From: CAZXDS01 sp964639525
Lineage (GTDB): Bacteria; Bacteroidota; Ignavibacteria; Ignavibacteriales; Melioribacteraceae
Length of the DNA: 6,848 nucleotides
NCBI GenBank assembly: GCA_964639525.1
Contig: CAZXDS010000178.1
Location: 1-6,848, forward strand
Reading direction: 5' to 3'
Below the pieces are notes generated by a model, which had not been told where the DNA came from, searched no databases, and saw only the letters and a list, made by a program, of their open reading frames with translations. The position numbers and the translations under genes were made by a program. Positions 1 to 5,796 of this stretch are shown here, one piece after another; positions within the stretch are counted from its first letter, which is position 1, and each line of letters opens with the position of its first letter.

Positions 1-38
1 ATTTGATGTTTATAAAAATATTGTATCACAAAAGAGAC

Positions 39-821
39 TTAACTTAACAAATCCATCACAGAATGAATTGAGTAAGTCGGCTTGATATTTACATTTCCAT
101 TCGCAAAATTGTTTACGCCGGTTTCAACAAGGGCAGTATCAATTCCAAAATTATTGCCCATTGCAATGTCTGTTTCCAACCGGTCGCCAATAATCAAACA
201 CTTTTTCAAATCAATATTTAGTCGCTTTCCAATTTCCAAAACAACGTATTTCGAAGGTTTGCCAAAGTGTTTCCCCAATTTACGATGCGTTCTTTTTTCA
301 AGTGCGAGTATTGTGGCTCCGGCATCCCAAATTTCACCGCCGTCAACCGGACAAGTTGCATCAATATTTGCCGCATAAAAACTTGCTCCATTTACAATTG
401 CTTTTGCGGCGATTTCGAGTTTTTCAAAATTGAATGTTCTGTCAAGAGTTATAATAACAAAATTAATTTCATTTGGATTTTTACTATAATTAACTCCGCA
501 CGATGCAATCTCTTTTATAAAACTTTCTTCCCCAATTGCGTAAAAATTTTCACCCGAATGATTTTGGGAGATATAATTTTTAACAACCTCTGTGGCATTC
601 ACTATTTGGTTTTGTCTAATATTAAAATTATTTTTAGTTAAAAAATCATAATAATCGAAACTTGTTCCGGTTGTTTTATTTGAAACAAAAATCACTTTTT
701 TGCCAAGTGATTGGATGTGATTTATTGCAGCATTGGAACCATCAATAATTTTTTTTCCGCGATAGATTGTTCCATCAAGGTCAAAAATAAAACCTTCGTA
801 TTTTTCAAAATTTGTTTTCAA
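39..821 (-). CDS. HAD superfamily subclass IIA (NagD-like) phosphatase
   Basis: 260-aa cytosolic Mg-dependent phosphatase of the HAD-IIA type (NagD, AraL and phosphoglycolate/4-nitrophenyl phosphatase relatives). All core motifs are visible: motif I DLDGT with nucleophile Asp14 and acid/base Asp16, motif II VSNKT with Ser47-Asn48, motif III Lys188 in GKPS, and motif IV GDRLETD with Asp213 and Asp218. The C2 cap lies between motifs II and III and carries a NagD-like ANIDATCPVDGG stretch near residues 151-162. Length is normal for the family. The start is TTG: no in-frame ATG precedes motif I, and a GGA purine element stands 4 nt upstream. It begins 17 bp after the RmlD-like gene and is the last gene of the three-gene operon. 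The family dephosphorylates nucleotides and sugar phosphates; the substrate here is unknown. Family call strong, substrate open. Confidence 0.9.
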   Translation of the reverse strand: MKTNFEKYEGFIFDLDGTIYRGKKIIDGSNAAINHIQSLGKKVIFVSNKTTGTSFDYYDFLTKNNFNIRQNQIVNATEVVKNYISQNHSGENFYAIGEESFIKEIASCGVNYSKNPNEINFVIITLDRTFNFEKLEIAAKAIVNGASFYAANIDATCPVDGGEIWDAGATILALEKRTHRKLGKHFGKPSKYVVLEIGKRLNIDLKKCLIIGDRLETDIAMGNNFGIDTALVETGVNNFANGNVNIKPTYSIHSVMDLLS

Positions 822-830
822 TTTTTCCGT
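819..830 (-). promoter_or_regulatory. Ribosome binding site and TTG start of the HAD phosphatase gene
   Basis: Reading the minus strand, ACGGAAAAA immediately precedes the TTG codon at 821-819. The GGA lies 4 nt from the codon. The same GG(G)A-then-A arrangement precedes the ugd and rmlC starts. No ATG is available before the catalytic DLDGT, so this site decides the start. The Shine-Dalgarno match itself is weak. Confidence 0.5.
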
Positions 831-838
831 ATATGTTG

Positions 839-1756
839 TTAAAAATTTAATTCCTTCTGCATTAATGCAAAAGTTTCTTCTATTGAATATGCTTTGTATG
901 AAAGTTCTGTTTCCGCTTTAAGAGTAACAAGTCCTGATTTTAACGGACGTTTTGCCGGTTGTTTTAATTCCTCGGTTTTAATTCGCTTTATTTTTGATTT
1001 ATCTAAATTAAAATAATCAGCAATTCGCAGAGTAAAATCATATCGATTCAAAAATTCTTTGCCGCCAATGTGATATAAACCAACTTTGTTAAAATTAATA
1101 ATTGATGAAATTGCCGAAACAAGATTATCAATATATGTCGGATTATTAATTTGGTCATCAACTATTCTTATTTCTTTTCCGTCTTTCAATGAGGTTACAA
1201 CCCATTTAACAAAATCGTTTCTTCCGTATTTGGCAGGACCGTAAAGAACATTAGGACGAATGATTGTATATTTTCCTCCGGATTTGTGCAGAGTATTTTC
1301 ACTTGCCAATTTACTTTTTCCGTAATAGCTTATCGGATTTACTCTGTCCGTTTCAGAATACGGACCTGCTTTTCCGTCAAAAACATAATCTGACGAAATA
1401 TGCACAAGGTAAGCGCCGATTGTCTTGGCATAAAAGGAAATATATTCCGGTCCTGTTACATTTATTTTCCATGCCAATTCTTTTTGGGACTCACATCCGT
1501 CCACATTTGTGAATGCTGCCGAGTTAATTATATAGTCAGGATAAAATTCTTTAATTATTTTTTTAACCGATAATTTGTCGGTAATGTCAATAGTTCTATA
1601 TGCGATTGTCGGGAAAAAGGATTCCGCTTCTACAGAAGAACTTAAAAGCTCAAAGGACGAATCAGCGGAAAAATGTTCTGCCAGACGTTGCCCCAACATT
1701 CCGTTGGACCCGATTATGAGCAATCGTTTTTTTAATAAATTATTTGATGAAATCAT
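839..1756 (-). CDS. RmlD-like dTDP-4-dehydrorhamnose reductase family protein (extended SDR)
   Basis: 305-aa NAD(P)H-dependent extended SDR of the RmlD substrate-binding family, which reduces the C4 keto group of dTDP-6-deoxy-L-lyxo-4-hexulose to give dTDP-L-rhamnose. Visible features are the Rossmann GSNGMLG at residues 16-22, NSAAFTNVDGCE near 78-89, SSDYVFDG at 121-128 carrying the active-site Ser, the catalytic pair Tyr145-xxx-Lys149, IRPNVLYG at 166-173, DDQINNPTY at 200-208, and the family's RP..SGL element at 270-275. Length is typical. ATG at 1756 is the only good start; it overlaps the end of the upstream kinase gene by 17 bp, suggesting translational coupling. rmlC lies in the other operon and rmlA and rmlB are not in the window, so a related reductase acting on another NDP-sugar cannot be excluded. 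Superfamily certain, exact substrate moderate. Confidence 0.82.
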   Translation of the reverse strand: MISSNNLLKKRLLIIGSNGMLGQRLAEHFSADSSFELLSSSVEAESFFPTIAYRTIDITDKLSVKKIIKEFYPDYIINSAAFTNVDGCESQKELAWKINVTGPEYISFYAKTIGAYLVHISSDYVFDGKAGPYSETDRVNPISYYGKSKLASENTLHKSGGKYTIIRPNVLYGPAKYGRNDFVKWVVTSLKDGKEIRIVDDQINNPTYIDNLVSAISSIINFNKVGLYHIGGKEFLNRYDFTLRIADYFNLDKSKIKRIKTEELKQPAKRPLKSGLVTLKAETELSYKAYSIEETFALMQKELNF

Positions 1757-2621
1757 TCTTTAAATTTAAAAATTTTTGATGTGAATTGTAAGTAGTTGAA
1801 ATTGAGGCTGCTTTATTTGCAGCTTTCAAAGCAAATACCAAATTTTGAGACTCAATATATGAATAAAAAAAGATTGCCCCAAAAATATCACCGCAGCCTA
1901 TTTTATTTACGGAATTTACTTTTTCTGCAGAAATAAATATTGATGCCATTTCATTATGCCTTTTGAAAAAAGCACGAACACCGGCATTCCCCTTTGTAAC
2001 AATTAAAATTTTGGGACCTTTGTTAAGAACAAACCGTGCTCTTTCAAGTTGATTTTTCCCTTCCGAAATTGTGTTTAATTCAAATTCATTTGCCTGAATT
2101 ATATCAACGGAGGATAACCATTTCTCCAATTTTGGCACTTTACAAAATATCCTTTCCCCGTTATTATTAGATTCTTTAGAAAGAGCGTGAACATCCATAA
2201 ATATTGTTCCGTTGTATCTATTTCGTATGAACAAAATATCATCGACAGAAATGTCATTCCCGCTAATCATATTGATAAAAATTCCATCAAACTTTGAAAA
2301 ATCGGGAATATGCTCAATCAATAATTTGTCCGTAAAGTTCTCAAAGGTTTCCGTACGTTCCTTATTTTTCCAAATTTGCAGATGAACAATTGGGATTGTT
2401 TTTGTTTGTAAAGAATAGGCTAAATCAAATGGAGAAAACGCCTGCTCAAAATATTTGTTATGCATACCATCAAAAGACGTAAGTAAAAATAATTTATCCT
2501 CTGCTCTTTTTTTGCATGCAAAACCAACGGCAGTATAAAATATTCCGCCGGGTTGAATTGTTACATTGTTTTCTTGTTCAACGTAATCTAATACCGAATG
2601 ACCTAAAATAAGTAATCTCAT
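1740..2621 (-). CDS. PfkB/ribokinase-family carbohydrate or nucleoside kinase
   Basis: 293-aa ATP-dependent kinase of the PfkB/ribokinase fold. Seen: a glycine pair at residues 25-26 in QPGGIFYTA (substrate-side motif), an N-x-x-E motif at Asn178-Glu181 in QANEFEL (Mg/phosphate binding), VTKGNAG at 208-214 (nucleotide site), and the C-terminal signature NKIGCGDIFGA at 239-249 with catalytic base Asp245. The usual family consensus there is D-T-x-GAGD; here the leading Asp is Asn239 and GAGD is GCGD, but the anion-hole glycines and the base are kept, so activity is likely. Length is normal. ATG at 2621 starts right at the beta strand MRLLILGHS. There is no Shine-Dalgarno in the AT-rich leader. 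It is the first gene of a three-gene minus-strand operon and is divergent from bshA. The sugar or nucleoside it phosphorylates cannot be told. Confidence 0.85.
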   Translation of the reverse strand: MRLLILGHSVLDYVEQENNVTIQPGGIFYTAVGFACKKRAEDKLFLLTSFDGMHNKYFEQAFSPFDLAYSLQTKTIPIVHLQIWKNKERTETFENFTDKLLIEHIPDFSKFDGIFINMISGNDISVDDILFIRNRYNGTIFMDVHALSKESNNNGERIFCKVPKLEKWLSSVDIIQANEFELNTISEGKNQLERARFVLNKGPKILIVTKGNAGVRAFFKRHNEMASIFISAEKVNSVNKIGCGDIFGAIFFYSYIESQNLVFALKAANKAASISTTYNSHQKFLNLKNDFIK

Positions 2622-2695
2622 AGATGCACAAAAAAATTTGTAAATTTCAGCTTAAAGATTAAGAAAATAAAAATTATAAAAAGAAAGATATAAAA
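2622..2695. promoter_or_regulatory. Divergent intergenic region, presumed promoters for the pfkB-family operon and bshA
   Basis: These 74 bp separate two divergently read genes, so both promoters should lie here or just inside the genes. The stretch is almost all A/T. On the minus strand a TATAAT hexamer lies at 2678-2673, with no convincing upstream element at the usual distance. On the plus strand a TTTG at 2637-2640 could be an upstream element, but nothing matching TAnnTTTG follows it. The palindrome AAATTT occurs twice, at 2634-2639 and 2642-2647, separated by GT, which might be an operator or just composition. No promoter is assigned with confidence. Confidence 0.35.
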
Positions 2696-3823
2696 ATGAG
2701 AATTGGAATAACGTGTTACCCAACATACGGAGGAAGCGGAGTTGTTGCAACCGAGCTTGGAAAAGAATTGGCTGCGAAAGGGCATTCGGTTCACTTTATA
2801 AGCTACGCGGTACCGCACAGATTGACACATTTTGTTGAAAATATTTTTTTTCATGAAGTGGAATTAAGTAATTATCCGCTTTTTGAAAATCAATTGTACG
2901 GACTTTCTCTTGCGAGTAAAATGCTTGAGGTAATTGAATTTGAAAATCTGGATTTAATTCACGTTCATTACGCAATTCCCCACGCAACAAGTGCATATCT
3001 TGCAAAACAAATGCTTAAAAAAATTGACCGTGATGTTAAAGTTGTTACAACACTTCACGGAACAGATATTACTCTTGTTGGTTTGGAGCCTTCGTTTTTG
3101 GCATTGCTTAAATTAAGCATCGAAGAATCCGATGGAGTAACTGCGGTTTCCCGTTTTTTGAAGGAAAAGACTTTAACCAATTATCACATAGATAAAAATA
3201 TTGAGGTTATTCCTAACTTTATTGACCTTGAAAAATTTGCACCCTCTCCAAATAATGAAATGAAGAAACGAATTGCTCCCAATGGTGAGCGAATTCTTGT
3301 TCACACTTCAAATTTCCGTCCGGTTAAAAGAGTACAGGATACAATTAAAATTCTTGCCGAAGTTCGAAAAACAATACCGGCTAAATTGGTTCTTATTGGC
3401 GATGGACCTGACCGCTCCGATTGCGAAAGATTAGCACGCGAATTAAATTTAAATAAAGATGTTCTGTTCCTTGGAAAACAGGACGGACTTTCGGAACTGC
3501 TGAATGCAGCGGATATATTTGTAATCCCTTCGCAGTCTGAAAGTTTCGGACTTTCGGCGCTAGAAGCAATGGCTTGCGGACTTCCGGTAGTCAGTTCAAG
3601 CGTGGGCGGTTTGCCGGAACTTGTAACGCATAATGAAGTTGGCTACATTGCCGAAATCGGAGATATTAAGAGAATGGCAAAATACATTATAACACTGTTT
3701 ACAAACGAAAAAAAATATAAAATCTTTTCAAAAAATGCAAGAAAACGTGCAGTTGAAAATTTTGATAAGGAAATTATTATTCCTCATTACATAAATTATT
3801 ATGAAAAGGTTTTGAATATGTAA
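2696..3823 (+). CDS. bshA: N-acetyl-alpha-D-glucosaminyl L-malate synthase BshA
   Basis: 375-aa retaining GT4-family (GT-B fold) glycosyltransferase that joins GlcNAc from UDP-GlcNAc to L-malate, the first step of bacillithiol synthesis in the cytosol. The N terminus is the family signature (GITCYPTYGGSG at residues 4-15), followed by HVHYAIPHA at 89-97, TLHGTDITLVG at 119-129, SNFRPVKR at 205-212 and IGDGP at 234-238. The EX7E donor-binding motif is Glu282/Glu290 in SESFGLSALEAMACG. Length matches known BshA proteins. ATG at 2696 gives the canonical N terminus; the leader has only a weak purine run. It is a single-gene unit: divergent from the kinase operon, convergent with ugd, and closed by a strong terminator. 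The deacetylase (BshB) and cysteine ligase (BshC) partners are not in the window. Identification is strong from the N-terminal and HYAIPHA motifs. Confidence 0.95.
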   Translation: MRIGITCYPTYGGSGVVATELGKELAAKGHSVHFISYAVPHRLTHFVENIFFHEVELSNYPLFENQLYGLSLASKMLEVIEFENLDLIHVHYAIPHATSAYLAKQMLKKIDRDVKVVTTLHGTDITLVGLEPSFLALLKLSIEESDGVTAVSRFLKEKTLTNYHIDKNIEVIPNFIDLEKFAPSPNNEMKKRIAPNGERILVHTSNFRPVKRVQDTIKILAEVRKTIPAKLVLIGDGPDRSDCERLARELNLNKDVLFLGKQDGLSELLNAADIFVIPSQSESFGLSALEAMACGLPVVSSSVGGLPELVTHNEVGYIAEIGDIKRMAKYIITLFTNEKKYKIFSKNARKRAVENFDKEIIIPHYINYYEKVLNM

Positions 3824-3828
3824 AAAAG

Positions 3829-3866
3829 AAAAGGTAACAAGTAAATTAATATTGTTACCTTTTTTT
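3829..3866. terminator. Bidirectional intrinsic terminator between bshA and ugd
   Basis: A perfect 12-bp inverted repeat pairs 3829-3840 (AAAAGGTAACAA) with 3852-3863 (TTGTTACCTTTT) around an 11-nt A/T loop. On the plus strand it runs into seven T from 3860, stopping bshA 5 bp after its stop codon. On the minus strand the arm ends in TTTTCTTTTTT, so the same hairpin can stop the galE-rmlC-ugd transcript about 30 bp after ugd. Only five of the twelve pairs are the G/C-containing core GGTAAC, but position and symmetry fit a shared terminator. Confidence 0.88.
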
Positions 3867-3895
3867 ATAAAATTGAGTTTATAAATAACTTATTT

Positions 3896-5218
3896 TTAAA
3901 CCGGTTGTCTTCCTATGCTGTAATAAGAAAATCCAAGCTCTTTCATTTTAGCGGGTGAAAATATATTTCTGCCGTCAAAAATAATTTTTTCTTTTAAAGC
4001 AGTTCCAACTCTTTCAAAGTTAGGATTTCTAAATTCATTCCATTCGGTAAAAATCAGTAAAGCATCTGCATTTTCAATAACGGAATATTGATTGCCGTCA
4101 TATTCGATAGAATCGTTAAGATAAAATTTAGCAGTTTCCATTGCTTCAGGATCGTATGCTTTAACCACCGCACCGAGTTCCAATAATTTTTTAATAATTA
4201 AAACCGAAGGAGCTTCCCGCATATCGTCAGTATTCGGTTTGAAAGCAAGTCCCCAAACTGCAAAAGTTTTTCCTTTAATATTTCCATTGTAATATTTTAA
4301 TAATTTGTCAACCATAACGGTTTTCTGTCTGTCATTAACTTTATCAACAAGTGAAAGAATTTGCATTTCCGATTTTTTTTCAATTGATGTTTTTGCCAAT
4401 GCTTTTACGTCTTTGGGGAAACACGAACCGCCGTAACCAATACCGGCAAAGAGGAATCGCTTACCAATTCGTGAATCCGTACTCATTCCTCTTCGCACAA
4501 GATCAATATCCGCACCGACTTCTTCACAGAAGTTTGCGAGTTCATTCATAAAAGTTATTCGCATGGCTAGATATGAATTGGCAGCATATTTTGTAACTTC
4601 GGAACTGTAAGGATCCATTTCAATTATTGGATTTCCTTGACGAACAAATGGCTCGTACAATGTCCGCATTTTCTTTTTAGCAATTTCAGATTTAGCACCG
4701 AAAACAATTCTGTCAGGTTTCAAAAAATCTTCCACCGCAAAACCTTCTCTTAAAAATTCGGGATTGGAAACTATATCAAAATCTTTAACATCAAATTTGT
4801 TAATAATATCTTTTACTTTTTTTGCGGTACCAACAGGTACGGTACTCTTATCCACTATAATTTTAAAATCTTCAACTTTTTCATCTTGAAGTATTTTGCC
4901 AATATCTTCAGCAACTCCGAACACATATTTCAAATCAGCCGAGCCGTCTTCACCGGGAGGTGTAGGTAAACAAAGAAAAATTATTTCCGATTCAACAACA
5001 GCTTCTTTTAAGTTATTTGTAAACGTCAGTCTTTTTTGCTCAATGTTTCTTTTGAATAGCGTTTCCAAACCGGGTTCATAAATCGGAACAATTCCGCTAT
5101 TTAGTTTTTCTAATTTTTTTTCATCATTATCAACACAAATAACTTTGTTTCCCATTTCTGCAAAACAAGTACCTGAAACCAATCCTACATATCCTGTTCC
5201 TACAACTGCTACCTTCAT
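3896..5218 (-). CDS. ugd: UDP-glucose 6-dehydrogenase
   Basis: 440-aa cytosolic enzyme that oxidises UDP-glucose to UDP-glucuronate with two NAD+. N-terminal Rossmann domain with GTGYVG at residues 7-12, Asp30 ending the second strand (NAD ribose), FLCLPTPP at 81-88 and KSTVPVGT at 124-131. The central helix domain has NPEFLREG at 152-159 (Glu154) and EVTKYAANSYLA at 207-218 (Lys210, Asn214). The catalytic loop GYGGSCFPKD at 261-270 contains nucleophile Cys266. The C-terminal UDP-binding domain has WGLAFKPNTDDMREAPS at 332-348 and ends FDGRNIFSP...YYSIGR. Length is typical. ATG at 5218 has a GAGGG element 4 nt upstream. It is the last gene of galE-rmlC-ugd, 17 bp after rmlC. The product feeds surface polysaccharide or other uronic-acid sugars. 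A GDP-mannose or UDP-ManNAc dehydrogenase is less likely given the KP NTDD..E and NPEFLREG motifs. Confidence 0.95.
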   Translation of the reverse strand: MKVAVVGTGYVGLVSGTCFAEMGNKVICVDNDEKKLEKLNSGIVPIYEPGLETLFKRNIEQKRLTFTNNLKEAVVESEIIFLCLPTPPGEDGSADLKYVFGVAEDIGKILQDEKVEDFKIIVDKSTVPVGTAKKVKDIINKFDVKDFDIVSNPEFLREGFAVEDFLKPDRIVFGAKSEIAKKKMRTLYEPFVRQGNPIIEMDPYSSEVTKYAANSYLAMRITFMNELANFCEEVGADIDLVRRGMSTDSRIGKRFLFAGIGYGGSCFPKDVKALAKTSIEKKSEMQILSLVDKVNDRQKTVMVDKLLKYYNGNIKGKTFAVWGLAFKPNTDDMREAPSVLIIKKLLELGAVVKAYDPEAMETAKFYLNDSIEYDGNQYSVIENADALLIFTEWNEFRNPNFERVGTALKEKIIFDGRNIFSPAKMKELGFSYYSIGRQPV

Positions 5219-5230
5219 TTTTCCCTCAGT
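5219..5230 (-). promoter_or_regulatory. Ribosome binding site of ugd
   Basis: Minus strand ACTGAGGGAAAA directly precedes ATG at 5218. GAGGG is the best Shine-Dalgarno match in the window, at a short 4-nt spacing. It lies in the 17-bp gap after the rmlC stop codon and shows that this organism can use purine-rich sites inside operons. Confidence 0.6.
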
Positions 5231-5235
5231 AATTT

Positions 5236-5784
5236 TTAGTAAATGAAATCTTTTCCTATTTCAGTAAATTTTTTAGCGAGCAAATCTTTTTCAGAAATAA
5301 TCGGGTCACTAATTCCCCAATTGACATTTAAATCTTTATCGTTGTAAATAATTGAACGCTCGCTGTTCTTGTCATAACCCGCAGTACATTTGTAGCTGAA
5401 AATCGCAAACTCCGAAAGCACAGCAAATCCATGTGCAAATCCTTTTGGCAGCCAAAATTGTTTTCGATTTTCAGATGAGAGTTTTACGGAGATATACTTT
5501 CCAAAAGTCGGAGAACCAAATCGAATATCCACTGCAATATCAATCACTTCCCCTTCAATAACTTGACATAACTTGCCTTGAGCATTTTCTCCGATTTGGT
5601 AATGAAGACCGCGAACAGTATTTTTTATTGAGCCGGAAATATTATCTTGAACAAATTTTTCAGCTATTCCGATTTCAGCATATTTCTTTTCATTAAATGA
5701 TTCAAAAAAGAAACCGCGTCCATCAGGAAAAACATCAGGCTCAATTATGAATAATCCTTCAATAATTGTTTTGTTTACTTTCAA
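5236..5784 (-). CDS. rmlC: dTDP-4-dehydrorhamnose 3,5-epimerase RmlC
   Basis: 182-aa cupin epimerase that inverts C3 and C5 of dTDP-4-keto-6-deoxy-D-glucose, the third step of dTDP-L-rhamnose synthesis; the family works as a dimer in the cytosol. Seen: DGRGFFFESF at residues 21-30, FVQDNIS at 44-50, VRGLHYQ at 57-63 with catalytic His61, GKLCQVIEGEV at 70-80, DIR.GSPTFG at 86-95, and WLPKGFAHGF at 111-120. Tyr131 and Asp167 in SEKD complete the site by alignment with Salmonella RmlC His63 and Asp170. Length equals the family's. The start is TTG: the galE stop TAA is in the same frame only four codons upstream, no later Met exists in the protein, and AGGG lies 5 nt upstream of the TTG. It lies between galE and ugd in one operon. 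Full motif set, so 3,5-epimerase activity is very likely. Confidence 0.94.
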   Translation of the reverse strand: MKVNKTIIEGLFIIEPDVFPDGRGFFFESFNEKKYAEIGIAEKFVQDNISGSIKNTVRGLHYQIGENAQGKLCQVIEGEVIDIAVDIRFGSPTFGKYISVKLSSENRKQFWLPKGFAHGFAVLSEFAIFSYKCTAGYDKNSERSIIYNDKDLNVNWGISDPIISEKDLLAKKFTEIGKDFIY

Positions 5785-5796
5785 AATTTCCCTTTA
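5782..5796 (-). promoter_or_regulatory. Ribosome binding site and TTG start of rmlC, overlapping the galE stop
   Basis: On the minus strand the bases read TAAAGGGAAATTTTG. The galE stop TAA merges into an AAAGGGAA Shine-Dalgarno-like element, followed after five nt by the TTG start. The upstream in-frame stop limits the start to TTG or the rare ATT one codon before it, so TTG is the sensible choice. Confidence 0.65.

Noticed and set aside
1..38. Possible terminator after the HAD gene: TTGT-ATC-ACAA at 21-31 near a T-rich run on the minus strand
   Set aside because: The stem has only four pairs, with a 3-nt loop and one G-C pair. This is too weak to call, and the operon could continue beyond the window.
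82..641. Plus-strand open frames opposite the HAD gene
   Set aside because: They run antisense to a gene with a complete set of HAD catalytic motifs and encode no recognisable domain, so they are shadows.
2634..2647. Repeated AAATTT palindromes as an operator in the divergent region
   Set aside because: The repeat is short and made only of A and T in a region that is nearly all A/T, so it is expected by chance. It is mentioned only within the intergenic feature.
2618..2854. A 78-codon minus-strand open frame with an ATG start, a hydrophobic C-terminal stretch and an ATGA overlap with the kinase start
   Set aside because: It is antisense to the conserved first 53 codons of bshA, and its hydrophobic end is what any A/T-rich intergenic DNA would encode. 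The ATGA overlap is suggestive of coupling, but nothing else supports a gene.
822..5235. The number 17 recurring in two intergenic gaps and one overlap
   Set aside because: Three small numbers agreeing is coincidence; the sequences of the gaps share nothing beyond the GG(G)A element.
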